From NCBI GenBank assembly GCA_033239005.1, contig BSQZ01000029.1:5567501-5631500 (forward strand): a stretch of DNA of 64,000 bases. Reading direction: 5' to 3'. The notes under the pieces were generated by a model. That model made no database searches. It was not told where the DNA came from and was given only the letters and a program-made list of their open reading frames with translations. Numbering within the stretch: position 1 is the first letter of the stretch; every line of letters begins with the position of its first letter. This DNA is from Lamellibrachia satsuma. Its lineage: Eukaryota > Annelida > Polychaeta > Sabellida > Siboglinidae. The position numbers and the translations under genes were made by a program. Below, piece after piece: positions 37,290 to 50,400 of this stretch.

Positions 37290-39905
37290 AAATACCACAC
37301 CTAGCCCCTGTAGTAGAGTCGTGAGTGGTTTTTTGTCCTAAAATACATATTAAGATATACACAAAATTAACCGTTAACCAAATGAAATTTGATTTTTGCT
37401 ACTATTGCATCCATTTACACTTCTCGTGATTATCTTGAGCCATTTATCGTCTCTGTGTGGGTGCACGTAATGCTTTCCTGAACATACATCCCCCATCCTT
37501 TAAAATAAATGTGTAAAGCATTTTAGCTAGTGCCTTGTTTTTATTCCCTTTAAGCGCTTCTTTCTTAATGAATACTATGCACACAACTAGACCGAGGCAA
37601 CTGTGAATATGTGAATGTTTGTAACTGAGAATATCTTAATAAGATTTATTTTGTTTTTAAGCTATGTATTTCCGAGTTTTCGACTAATGCTTTATGCTGT
37701 TGTAGATTGTGCCTGCACTTTACTTTGAATTGAGTTGAATTGCAATGAACAAGGGGACACAGATTTACCCAGAACGAGTGAACAATAAATAAATGTATCA
37801 AACCTTTGCATACGAACTTTTAAAATGTGTTAAATTAACGTAATTTCAAAGCGTGTGACTTAATTATCATTTTATTAATTACGTTTGTTCAAGTAAAATA
37901 TTCCTTATATGGTAAACGCGCCTGGTTAGAATTCGTTAGAACACAACATGGTAGAGTATGACAACTAGCACTAATGGTAGAGCATGACAACTAGCACTAA
38001 TGGTAGAGCATGATAACTAGCACTAATGGTAGAGCATGACAACTAGCACTAATGGCACGCTGGGTGGTAATAAGATATTGTGGAATAAACCCAGTAGTCT
38101 TGACATAAGAAAAAAATACCTTCACACAACCTTTCAGTACTGGAACAACCTTACACAGTCAACCAGACTAATAAATTATGACGAAGTAGAAATGAGGTCA
38201 TTACAAGGCAAAACTTTATTTAAATTTAAGAGAAGATCGTGAAATACTCCGTTGATGTCAACATAACAATCAATCATCTGAGGGTTTTTCACCACCATCT
38301 TTCTACTCGCCGACAAATGTAACTAGCCAATTTATCAGTTGCAAAACTTGTATGTCATAGTGCCATACACATAGTACATTTTTATCCGGTTGTTAAATGA
38401 TCGATTGCCAAAACATCAGTGGTTAGGTTAACATAACACATGTTATAACACAAGAAATAAAATTTGCTACTGTTGCATCCATTTACACTACTCGTGATCA
38501 TCTTGGGCCATTTATCGTCTCTGTGCGGGTGCACGTAATGGTTTCCTAGATATAAATCCTCAATCCTGTAAAGTAAATATGCAAAGCATTTTAGCTAGTG
38601 CCTTGTTTTTGTTCACTTTAAGCTCTTCTTTCTTAATGACTACTATGCACACAACTAGAACGAGGCAACTGTGAATATGTGAATGCTTGTAACTGAAAAT
38701 ACTTTAATAAGATTTATTTTGTTTTTAAACTATGTATTTTCGTGCCTGCGACTAATGTTTTATGTTATTTTATATTGTGTCTGCACTTTACTTTGAATTG
38801 ATGGACACATATTTACCCAGAACGAGTGAACAATAAATAAATGTATCCAACCTTTGCATAAGATCTTTCAAGATGTGTTAGATTCATGTAATTTCAAAGC
38901 GAGTGACATAATTATAATTGTATTAATTAAGTTTGTTCAAGTCAAATGTTCATTATATAGTAAACGCGCGTGGTTAGAATTCGTTAGAACACAACATGGT
39001 AGAACATGACAACTAGCGCTAATGGTAGAACATGACAACTAGCACTAATGGTAGAGCATGATAACTAGCACTAATGGCTCGCGGGGTCGTAATGAGATAT
39101 TGTGGAATAAACCCAGCAGTCTTGACATAAGAAAAAATACCTTCACACAACCTTTCAGTACTGGAACAACCTTATACAATCAACCAGACTAATAAATTAT
39201 GACGAAGCAAAAAGTAGGGCATTACAAGACACAACTTTATTTAAAATACATATATTTCACCAAAAAAAATGGATTTACTAATTTAAAAGAAGATCGTCAA
39301 ATGTACCGCTATCCTCAATATACACCTTATAAATGCAAGAAGTGGTATGTGTTGCGGAAATTACTTTAAATCCTGTACTGCGTACAACATAACAATCAAT
39401 CATCTGAGGATTTTTTACCACTTTTCTACTCGCCGACAACTGTAACTAGCCCAATTATCAGTTGCAAACTTGCATGCCATAGTGCCGTATACATAGTACA
39501 TTTTTATTCGGTTGTTAAATGATCGATTGCAAAAAAACTTCACTGGGTTATTTAGGGTTAGTTACAACATAAAATAGCAAATGGTACAACACAAGAGATA
39601 CAACTTATGTTTGTTTTTACGGTAAAGGAGTGTTTTTTTATGCCATGGTGACCTGGGCAAATGAATAACGACTACCAGTCCATTACACCCGGTGTTCATG
39701 TCTGTGTTTGCCTTAGGCACGGTGTTCTACAAAATACCAGCGGGGTCGTAATGCAGCTATTTGAGAGTTTTTACATCCACAACAATTCCCAAACATTCTT
39801 CCCCTCATTTCGACCAGCTGCCCGTCTGCACATCCAGTGTGTCCCGCCCGCGAAATTACCATCCGTGCCCGGTAGGGCATGGGCGACTGTTTTAGCCTCT
39901 ACCTT
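37290..39905 (-). repeat. Composite repeat R, copy 3, proximal part (internally duplicated)
   Basis: Complement of 1750-4240, with a large tandem duplication: 37440-38440 and 38450-39590 both carry CATTTATCGTCTCTGTG, CATTTTAGCTAGTGCCTTG and the 26-bp units. No open frame is conserved between the two. Confidence 0.75.
37946..38057. repeat. 26-bp tandem repeat in R3 (first array)
   Basis: AGCACTAATGGTAGAGCATGA units, about 4-5; the complementary array at 39000-39075 has 3. Confidence 0.85.
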
Positions 39906-40136
39906 GTTTGGTAAAGTCAATACTTGAGGGGATGCAAGATAAGGAGACAGAGGGAAGCCACGTTAAAGATGAGAGAGGGACACCACTGATGTCTTTCGAA
40001 AGTGACAGTGTTTGGTAGAATAGTTGGAGAAAGATACATATTTCGCTAAAAAAAGATCTCGACGGCGACGTCGTGAACAGGATTTGCAAATTGAAGAGAA
40101 GAACATCAAGTGTACTGCTAGCGACAAAAAACACCG

Positions 40137-40137
<1 letters not shown>

Positions 40138-40220
<83 letters not shown>
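40138..40220. repeat. (TA)n microsatellite
   Basis: About 80 bp of TA between R3 and R4. Confidence 0.98.
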
Positions 40221-40224
<4 letters not shown>

Positions 40225-40239
40225 GTATATGCCATATAT

Positions 40240-40750
40240 ATGCATGAAGTGGTATGTGTTGCGGAAATTACTTTAAATCCTGTATTCCGTTGATGTAAAT
40301 ATAACAATCAATCATTTGACGGTTTTTCACCACCAAAGACAAGGCATCTTTCTATTCGCCAACAACTGTAGGTAGCTCGATGCAAAACATCAGTAGGTCA
40401 TTTAGGGTTAGTTACAACATAAACCAGCAAATGGTACAACACAATAGATACAAGCTGCCCGTCTGCACCTCCAGTGTGTCCCGCCCGCGAAATTGCGATT
40501 CGTACCCAGTAGAGAACAGGCGACTGTTGTAGCTACGCCCACTCGCTGTCTTTGGTCGCGAGAGTGTGGCCGTGCCTTCAAGATGGCGGAGGTTGTTTGC
40601 TGCAATAAAATTGGTAGCCGACGCCTTTCTGCAGTAAAAACGTCCGCCGGCCAATTCAATAACAAGACGCGTACGTATCAGACAACCTCTGTGTTTCTGC
40701 TAAGCGCCGACGTAAAGCGTCGCATTAATAAAAAACCAATCCAGGCTTAG
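40240..40750 (-). repeat. Composite repeat R, copy 4 (ends only)
   Basis: Complement of 1660-1780 and 2100-2280, with the middle missing. On the plus strand CTTCAAGATGGCGGAGG (ATG at 40582) opens MAEVVCCNKIGSRRLSAVKT, the best preserved version of the short reading at the edge of R. It may be a first exon or chance. Confidence 0.6.
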
Positions 40751-40909
40751 TCATAACTAATAACGTGCCACTGCACAGCACGTGGTGTTGAAAAGACAAT
40801 TCCCTTTGACAGAAAGCGAATAGTTATTTAATCGACTGAGCGCAAACACATTGGTGTTAAACGTGCATTGACTTTAGCTAAATACTGAATTAGTTTTATA
40901 CTTCACATG
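40751..40909. other. Intergenic, nothing recognised
   Basis: No family recognised. Confidence 0.5.
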
Positions 40910-41960
<1,051 letters not shown>

Positions 41961-42689
41961 CCTATGAGTACTATTAAATGTAAATGTTTATTTATTTCTA
42001 TAGCACCATATTTATACAATACTATTTTATGGTGCTGTACAGTACAATAAATAGCATAGTAGAAAGTTAAAACAAACTAAGCATTCAACATAATACAAAT
42101 ATTGATATAAAATGTAAAACTATAAAATGATTAAAATTAATAATTTCAGTAGAAACTTCCGACATATTTAATATAAGTATCTAACAGGTGTAAAGGTATT
42201 TAAATTAATAAAATTAATAAGTTAATTGTTTGCAATTGTAAAATAGTGGGTCTTCTGTTTGCTCTTAAAAAACACTTACATTGTTGCAGCTGCGAACATT
42301 GTTGCAGCTTGAGGGCGAATAAAGAAGATGATGATAATAATAATAGTAATGTTACCGAACGACGAAAACATTTCACAAAAATAAAAACGCATCGAGGCAT
42401 CGTTTAAATCTGCTTTGCCTAGAAGTGGTTACTCTCGAGTTACTTGTAGGCCAAATAAAATATAGGGTGGTGAATCGGTCAAATTTAATAATAATATAGT
42501 GCCGAATAACAGCATAGGGGTCAAATTGTTCAAAACAAATAACAGTACAGTGCGGCGCCCATTTAATATCGGTTTACGCGGTGATAATGGCGTTTTAACT
42601 AATAATATACCATGTCAGCACTACATATATTGATATTAAGGAGCATAGCGAGTATAGCGAAAGAAGTATAATATAGCTCACATGACATC
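41961..42689. other. AT-rich intergenic, nothing recognised
   Basis: No gene supported; the left border of the foldback element follows. Confidence 0.5.
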
Positions 42690-43475
42690 AGCGCCCTCTG
42701 TCGGCTGCATTATTAAACGACATACATCATCAGCACTACCTAGCGACTAAAGGACTGGTCAAGGCGTGGTCAAGGAGTGGGCCAGAGGTCATCCGACGTA
42801 AGCGAGCAGGGGCGGCGGCTGCGACTGCGGCCAACATCATTCATTGACAGGGATCAAAGGATATGAGAAAGGAACAAAACACGGCACTGTACGAGTGAAC
42901 TCGCATTTTATTGCCAGAACTTTCCATTATGTTTTACTGCCATTAAAACTATTTTTAAAAGCTATGGACTGGTGGTTGACATACAGACAGCGAGTGAGAG
43001 GAGGCGGTTTTTTTAACAGTAAACGTACTTTTTATGACTAGGCCACGCGTGCATACAAAACCGCTTTTCAGATTGACGGAGCGACCTGCAGCAAGCAAGC
43101 GGTGTCGTTTTTACCGGTACGCTGTGTGTTAAAGTAGGTCACAAGACGTACATGTAAACGGTGTATTCATCATGTCTTTATTAGTATACCATTACAAAGC
43201 AACTTATCAATAATGCTAAATCTAAAAGGTAAGTGAATATATACTACTATAAAGTGAAAATACTGATAGTATTGCTAATTGTAATAGTTACACAAGTAAA
43301 TTACTGATAATATTGTTAAATTTAAACGATAAGGCGATGCACTATTAAAAATAACTAACAGTTAGGAGTCAACCGTTCTACGCGTACATGTCGAGACACG
43401 TTCGAGTGGAGACAGCTTCGGTAGGCAGCCATGTTAGTGGTGGGTCGCAACGACGTGACTGATGCACACAGCGGG

Positions 43476-43483
43476 TATAAATA
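43476..43483 (+). promoter_or_regulatory. TATA-like element in left arm, pointing inward
   Basis: GCGGGTATAAATAGGAGTGG; the right arm has the complementary site at 47071-47078 in the same context. Confidence 0.4.
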
Positions 43484-43489
43484 GGAGTG

Positions 43490-43650
43490 GGTTACTGTGC
43501 CCTTACCTGTAATTATCACCATACACCTAACTATACATTTACCCTTAATTCTTACCATATCCTTAACTGTAATTCTCAACAATCCCTTAACTGTAAGTAT
43601 CAACATTCCTAATAGTTCCTTTAACTGTAAATCTTTACACCTTTAACTGT
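43490..43650. repeat. ~21-bp tandem repeats of left arm
   Basis: Variants of CCTTAACTGTAATTATCACCA. Confidence 0.75.
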
Positions 43651-43664
43651 AAGTTAATTACACC

Positions 43665-44750
43665 CTCAGTTTCTCACTGTCTCAGCATACATTTGTATAA
43701 TTTATGACACTGTCTCCAGCCTTCCTCTATATATTTCACTGTCTCGGCACATATTTATGTACTTTATGCCACTGTCTCCAGCCTGCCTTGCTGTTTCTCA
43801 CTGTCTCAGCACACATTTCTATACTTTATGACACTGTGTCGAACGTGCCTTGCTGTTTCTTACCGTCTTAGCTTACACGTATGTACTGTATGATTCTACC
43901 TCCAGCCTTGCCGTTTCTCACCATCTAACCATACATTTGTATATTTTATGACCCTGTCTCCAGCCTGCCTTCCTATTCCCCCCATATCAACATACATTAA
44001 TTTATTTATGACACTTTCTCCACTCTGCCTTGCTGTTTCTCACCGTTTCAGCATATATTTATTTATTTTATGACACTGTCTCCGTCTTGCTTTGCTTCTT
44101 CTCATTATCTCGCATACATTTATTTATTTATTTTATGACACTGTCTCCAGTCTGGTTTCCTGTTTCTCACCAGCTCAGCTTATATTGCTGTACTTCATGA
44201 CACTGTCTCTAGCCTGCCTTGCTCTTTCTCACCAGCTCAGCATACATTTCTGAAATTTATGACTCTGCCTCTAGCCTGCCTTTTTTCTCTCCGTCTAAGC
44301 ATACGTCTCTGTAATTTATGACACTGTCCCCGGCTTGCCTTTCTATTTATCACCGTATCAGAACACATTTATTTATTTTATGACACTGCCTCCGCCCTGC
44401 CATGCTGTTTCTCGCCGTCTCAGCATACATTTATGTTTTTCTCAGCATACATTTGTATATTTTATGACGCTGTCTGCAGCTTGCCTTTCTGTTTCTTACC
44501 GTCTCAGCATACATTTATTTATTTTATGACACTGACTCGAGCCTGCCTTTTTGTTTCTCATTGTCTCAGTATACATGTATGTAATTATGACACTGTCTCC
44601 AAACTGCCTTGCCGTTTCTCACCATCTAAGCATGCATTTCTATATTATATTACACTGTTTCCTGCCTGACTTGCTGTTTTTCACTGTCTCAGCACACATT
44701 TGTATACTTTATAACACTGTCTCCAGCCAGCCTTCCAACTCCCCCATCTC
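43665..44750. repeat. ~62-bp tandem repeats of left arm (about 17 units)
   Basis: Each unit contains TATGACACTGTCTCCAGCCT, then TGCTGTTTCTCACCGTCTCA and a CATACATTTATTTATTT part, with moderate divergence between units. Open frames here are periodic artefacts. Confidence 0.85.
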
Positions 44751-44754
44751 AGGC

Positions 44755-45690
44755 CATCAACTAGCTATAATACATAGTCACTACAAATTCTGTACACAAT
44801 TTGAATATATAGTTACTGCTAGAATACATGGTCACTACAACATCAGTACACATCTAGAATACATAGTCACTACACTCTCAGTACAAAGTTAGAATACAAA
44901 ATAGTGAATGCATCCCCTGTACACAGCTATAATACATAATCACTACAACTCCTGTACAGAGAATACATATTATTTGCACTTTCAGCACGAAGCTACAATA
45001 CATGGCCACTACACCCTCAGTACACATCTAGAATACATAACCATTACACCCTCAGCATACAGCAACAATGCAAAAGAGTCACTGTATCCCCAGTACACAG
45101 CTTTTCTATACTACATAGTCAATACAACACCAGTACACATTTATCGCACTTTTAGCTGTATTTCTCAGTACACAGCTAGATTACATAGTCATTGCTTCCA
45201 CATTACACAGTTATAATACACATTCATTACACCCTCAGTACACAGCTAGAATACAAAATAGACATTTTAGCATACAGCCGCTGTACCCCCAGTATATAGT
45301 TAGAACATATATTCGCTATACCTCTAGTACACGATTAGGATTCATATTCATTGCATCCTTGTTGCACGTCTAGAATACATAGTCACTACACCTCAGTACA
45401 CAGCTATAACACAAAGTCACTCTATCCCCACTACACAGCTAGAATACATAGTCGCCACACCCTCAGTACACAGCTAGAATATACAGTCACTACAACTCCA
45501 GTTCACATATATAATGTATAGTGAATACACTCCCAGTACCCATGTAGAATACAGCCACTGCAGCCCCAGTACACAATTAGACTACATGGTCAGTTGGACA
45601 ATTATAATTCCCAGTACACATGCATAATAAACAGTCACTACAACCCCAGTACACAACTAGAATATGTCACTGTACTCTTAAATATAACCC
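44755..45690. repeat. ~35-bp tandem repeats of left arm (about 25 units)
   Basis: Variants of CAGTACACAGCTAGAATACA plus TAGTCACTACACCCT. Confidence 0.85.
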
Positions 45691-45699
45691 GAACTGTAA

Positions 45700-46250
45700 T
45701 GCAGTGACTAGCTGTGTCGTGGGGAACAGTGACTTTGCTTTATAGCTGTATACTGATGTGCAGTTATTTGAATTCCTGCTGTGTACTGCGGATGCAATGA
45801 ATATGAATCCTAACAGTGTACTAGAGGTGCAGCGACTATATGTTCTAACTCTCTACTGGGGGTACAGCAACTGTATTCTAAAAGTGTCTATTTTGTATCC
45901 TAGCTGTGTAGCTGTGTACTGGGGGGGTGTAATGAATATGTATTACAACTATGTAATATTGGTGTAGTGACTATGTAATCTAGCTGTGTACTGAGAAATA
46001 CAACAAAAGTGCGATAAATGTGTACTGGTGTTGTAGTGACTATGTAGTATAGCTGTGTCCTGGGGATACAGTGACTCTTTTGTATTCTAGCTGTGTACAT
46101 ACATGTGTACTGAGAGTGTAGTGTATCCATAGTGTAGTAACAATGTTTTCTAGATGTGTACTGAGGGTGTAATGGCCACGTATGCTAGCAGTAATTAATT
46201 ATTCTACCTGTGTACTAGAGTTGTAGAGACAATGTTTTATAGCAACGCAC
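45700..46250. repeat. ~35-bp tandem repeats of right arm, inverted
   Basis: Complement of the left units: TGTATTCTAGCTGTGTACTG and GGTGTAGTGACTA forms. Confidence 0.85.
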
Positions 46251-46770
46251 TGGGCTGAGATGGGGGGAATTGGAAGGCAGGCTGGAGAGGTTGTAATAAA
46301 ATATACAAATAAATGATTAGATGGTGAGAAACAGAAAGGAAAGCTGGAGACATTGTCATGAAATAAATAAATAGATTTATGCTGCGACTATAAGAAACAG
46401 CAAGGCAGGGTGGGGACAGCGTCGTAAAATAAATAAATATATGCTGTGATGGGGGAATAGGAAAGCCGGCTGGAGACAGTGTCGTAAAGTATACAAATAT
46501 ATGCTCAGTTGGTGAGAAACAGCAAGGCAGGCTGGATGCAGAGTCATACAGTACACAATTGTATGCTGAGACGGTGATAAACAGCTAGGCAGGTTGAACA
46601 TAGTGTCATAAAGTATACAAATGTGTGCTGAAACAGTGAGAAACAGCAAGGCAGGATGGAGACAGTGTCATCAGGTTCATAAATGTGTGCTGATACGGTG
46701 AGAAATAACAATGAAGGCTAGATACAGTGTCATAAATTATACAAATGTATTCTGAGGCAGTGAGAAACAT
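46250..46770. repeat. ~62-bp tandem repeats of right arm, inverted (about 8 units)
   Basis: TGAGAAACAGCAAGGCAGGC and TGGAGACAGTGTCATAAA units. Confidence 0.85.
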
Positions 46771-46859
46771 GTAATGAGGGTGTAGTGAATATGTATTATA
46801 AATGTGTAATGGCGATGCAGTGATTACATAATCTAGTTATGAAATGAGAAACACAGCTA

Positions 46860-47060
46860 AAAGTGCTGTTGTAGGTAAGGTGAGAATTATAGTTAGGGGT
46901 ACATTAGTTGTGTGGTGAGATTTACAGGTAAATGAACTGTTAGAGGTATAGTGTTACTTACAGTTAAGGGAATGTAGAGAATTACAATTAAGGATATGGT
47001 GATAATTAATCGTAAGTGTTTAATTAGGTGTATGGTGATAATTACAGTTAAGGGTGCAGT
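46860..47060. repeat. ~21-bp tandem repeats of right arm, inverted
   Basis: Variants of GGTGATAATTACAGTTAAGG. Confidence 0.75.
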
Positions 47061-47070
47061 AAACCACTCG

Positions 47071-47078
47071 TATTTATA
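47071..47078 (-). promoter_or_regulatory. TATA-like element in right arm, pointing inward
   Basis: The minus strand reads GCGGGTATAAATACGAGTGG, matching the left arm. Confidence 0.4.
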
Positions 47079-47702
47079 CCCGCTATGTGCATCAGTAACG
47101 TTGTTGCGCACTAAAAGGGCTGCCCGCCGACACTATCTCCACTCGAACGTGTCTGGACATGTTCTAAACGCCAGTTATTTTTAATAGTGCCGTCATCGCC
47201 TTGTCATTAAAAATTTGCAGTATTATCAGTAATTGACTAGCGTAACTTTTACAATTAGCAATATTATTAGTATGTTCACTTTATATATTCACTTACCTTT
47301 TAGATTTAGCATCACTGATAAGTTGTTTTGTAATATTATACTAATAAAGTCATGATGAATAAACCGCTTACATATACGTCTTGTGACATACTTTAACACA
47401 TAGCGTACTGGTAAAACTACACCGCTTGCTTGTTGCAGGTCGCTGGGTCAATCCGATAAGCGGTCTGGTATGAACGCGTGGCCTAGTCATAAGAAGTACG
47501 TCTACTGTTAAAAAAAACCGCCTACTCTCATTCGCTGTATGTACCTCGACCACCAGTCCATAGCTTTTTAAAATAGTTTTAATGGCTGGCAGTAAAAGAT
47601 AATGGAAATTTCTGGCAATAAAATACATGTGCACTCGTACAATACCGTGTTTTGTTCCTTTCTCGTTTCCTCGTCAGGCCATCTGATCCATGTTAATTAG
47701 TG

Positions 47703-47703
47703 A

Positions 47704-47763
<60 letters not shown>
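47703..47763. repeat. (GCC)n trinucleotide tract
   Basis: About 20 GCC units in the right arm, at the place where the left arm has only GGGGCGGCGGCTGCG (42808-42825). Confidence 0.95.
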
Positions 47764-47886
47764 TCCCTTGCGTAGGATTACCTTTGACCCCTATTACCTC
47801 CTTGACCACTCCTCGACCAGTCCTTTAGTCGGTAGGGAGCCTTGATGATGTCCCTCGTGTAGTACTACAGCATACATAGGGCGCTG

Positions 47887-48006
47887 TTACCAATATTTTA
47901 ACTATTTCCATATTCTCTCACACCAGACATATCATCCGAGTTTTCACAAAATATGTACTACTCATGTCGAGCTCCCGGGAACTAAGTCGATTCATCTAAC
48001 CCAAAA
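47887..48006. other. Intergenic
   Basis: Nothing recognised between the foldback element and the microsatellite. Confidence 0.5.
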
Positions 48007-48105
<99 letters not shown>

Positions 48106-48158
48106 TGCATGCATGCAAGCAAGCATACATACATACATACATTCATACATACATACAT

Positions 48159-48252
<94 letters not shown>
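48007..48252. repeat. Compound microsatellite (TA)n-(TGCA)n-(TACA)n-(CA)n
   Basis: About 95 bp TA, then GCATGCATGCA, then TACATACA and pure CA to 48252. Open frames across it are artefacts. Confidence 0.98.
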
Positions 48253-48253
<1 letters not shown>

Positions 48254-49440
48254 AGAGCTTGGAGATTTCAGCCTACAGTTACATTTCCCATGGGTGGCCA
48301 TGTCAACGTTTCGCGTGATTATAAGAAAACGTGACCATAAAAAAACAATATTGGCACGAACGTGTCTAGTGGCCTAAAATATCCCTCCACCTAATAAAAT
48401 CATCTAAAATTCCACCATATCACACAAAACAGCAAATGTACTTATGTCAGATCGTATTAATTTTGTAACACTTCCTATATCCAAACGTACTAGACTATGC
48501 CCAACATTCGTAGGAAGTCTAAATGAGGCATGACCCCTGGATTCAGAGAGTAGGTTCCATTGTGACGGAACCCGCATGTATACGCAGAAACTTTCATTCT
48601 AACTGATGTTATGAGTGACATTTTATAAGTGTATACAATGCATACGAAACAATTAAAAAATGTACTTATACAATAAAGAGGAATTAATATTTCTAATACT
48701 TTTCTATTTTTTTATTATAACACTTTTATGTCTAACATACGAACAAGCCTGCGCCCGACGGCATCTATTGAATGTCCGTCAACTGAACAAACGAAGCTAA
48801 ATCAACTGAACATAGCGCCAACATGAATCAATCACACCAGTAATGCCACCTGACGGTAACGGTGAAGTGATGTATCTAGGGCGAGACGCTGTTCTCTTCG
48901 AATTTACAAAAGCGTGCGAGAGTCCAATAATCGAGATTTAATATTCTGCAGTAGCATATTTGGCTTAAGCGTATGTCTGCCGAACAGGCGTGAGCGTTGG
49001 GTGGTATCTGCCGCGTAGGCATCCCCGACCTTTGGTCACCCAGGGAGCAGCTACGGTTACCCGAAGTACTCCCATTACAAGTTAGTTTAATAATTCGGAT
49101 ACATTCTGTTCTGATAACGTGGATACTTTATTATTATTAAAAACAATGCAAGACATCTACTAGAACCATTGAAACAGCATATGGGTGCAACTGTAATGAG
49201 TTTATCATTTGACACAGTTATTCAGTTCACATATTTCACAAATTGTTGTAATATTCGACATTATTGACCAATCACAGCAGCCGAGTACATACTTGACAGT
49301 CGCAGGGATGTCACTAAGATAGACGCACCGTCGTCAACACGTGTTGTCAATATTAAAAGTTTTTAATAGTGTGTTTCAACGGTTTTTATGTATATTAAAA
49401 TTAACCTATGTCGAACGTCACATGAAGAGGAACTTATATG
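48253..49440. other. Intergenic, nothing recognised
   Basis: No repeat family in common with the rest of the window and no supported gene. The expected signal-peptide exon for copy B was searched for by eye here and not found. Confidence 0.5.
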
Positions 49441-49486
49441 TCGCAAACGATGTATGAGCGTAAATAATATGTTGATACTCCGAGAG

Positions 49487-49632
49487 ATTACAGATGCACT
49501 GGCGATAGCGGAGTCTGCCAGAACAACAGCATCTATTGTCCTGGCGTCTACCTGAAGTATCTCTGCGACGGATCCTACAGTCGCCAATGCTGCATCAAGT
49601 GTAAAATACAAAACGGCAGAAGGCGGAGGTAA
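49487..49632 (+). CDS. Defensin-like peptide, copy B: orphan second exon, extra cysteine
   Basis: After the acceptor-like CTCCGAGAG the frame reads DYRCTGDSGVCQNNSIYC, then a part ending RQCCIKCK, and closes with NGRRRR and TAA (49630-49632). The cysteines are C-x6-C-x6-C-x8-C-x7-CC-x2-C, seven instead of six, and the tail is four arginines. The reading frame is undamaged and AATAAA follows at 49699. No signal-peptide exon is visible within about 500 bp upstream, where the sequence no longer matches unit U. It may therefore be a dead fragment or use a distant or different first exon. The region to about 50320 is unit U 3' flank. Confidence 0.45.
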
Positions 49633-50400
49633 AATCGCTGTTAATTGTGAATTTACTGAAACAATCGCTGTTGCTTAATGTACCCAATTGTTAGAAACAA
49701 TAAATATGTAAGCACTTCTGAATCCACGTCGTTATTATTTATTATTTATGGTTACAGCACGATTTCGCCCTTAAATAGTTGATCATCTCTTTAAGCATGC
49801 TCGAAACAGATTTTTAAGAATTCGTCATAACGAATGGCTAAGCAACGTTCCTTTTAATGTAAATTTTCAACGGCTTTTTGCGGAAAGTAGTCAATATTAC
49901 GTAGCTGCGTATTATTGCACAACTTGTATATTGTTCTATTCAACAAAAATATCATAATCTCGACGTTTGTTATTGAAAGTTATGAAATTGGAAATAATCC
50001 CCTTTATCGGACGTCCGGTGACCAGAACAGTCAAAGATATTTGAAAAGTGGTCGATGGAGCGTATTTTTAACAACTTATCGACAAATGTTGAATATGTTA
50101 TGCTCAACTGTTGATCTTTCTTAAGATGATGCATATATAATCACCGTTTGGAATTTTTTTTCGGTAAAACAGGATTGCATGTGTTATGTTTATTTAAACA
50201 TTATAAGTGTTATGCGTAGTGCAAGTATCTGTGTCTCCAGAATAGTGCCCAGTCTTCGGTCATGCATTATCCGCGGTGTAACTGTAAAACTACGCTGCTA
50301 CATTACAATTTGTACAAAAAGTGTGGAACATTCGGTAATTTTTAATTATTTTTCGAATAAAAGTTTGTAGAATGTTCCACTTCACAACACGTAGAGTTCT
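49633..50400 (+). repeat. Unit U, copy 5 (3' flank)
   Basis: ATTCGTCATAACGAATGGCT and AGTGCCCAGTCTTCGGTC match 16755-17155; more diverged than the other copies. Confidence 0.7.

Larger units (their letters stand above)
42690..47886. mobile_element. Large foldback element with tandem-repeat arms
   Basis: The ends read CAGCGCCCTCTGT (42690) and, on the complement, CAGCGCCCTATGT (from 47886), followed in both by ACATCATCA and CCGACTAAAGGACTGGTC-type text. From each end inward the order is a unique domain of about 0.8 kb, about 21-bp repeats, about 62-bp repeats, then about 35-bp repeats. The two arms meet near 45690 in opposite orientation. The left arm is longer (about 3.0 against 2.2 kb), mostly because its 62-bp array is longer. 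Long inverted repeats made of tandem units are known in Drosophila FB and Galileo and in sea urchin TU elements. No transposase is encoded. Clear target-site duplications were not found. Confidence 0.8.

Noticed and set aside
42841..43041. Small open frame in the left foldback arm with a partial counterpart at 47368-47634
   Set aside because: Both arms can be read, but indels put them in different frames and neither has a domain.
44335..45216. Open frames of 100 or so codons in the foldback arms
   Set aside because: They lie in 62-bp and 35-bp tandem arrays, and neighbouring units shift the frame.
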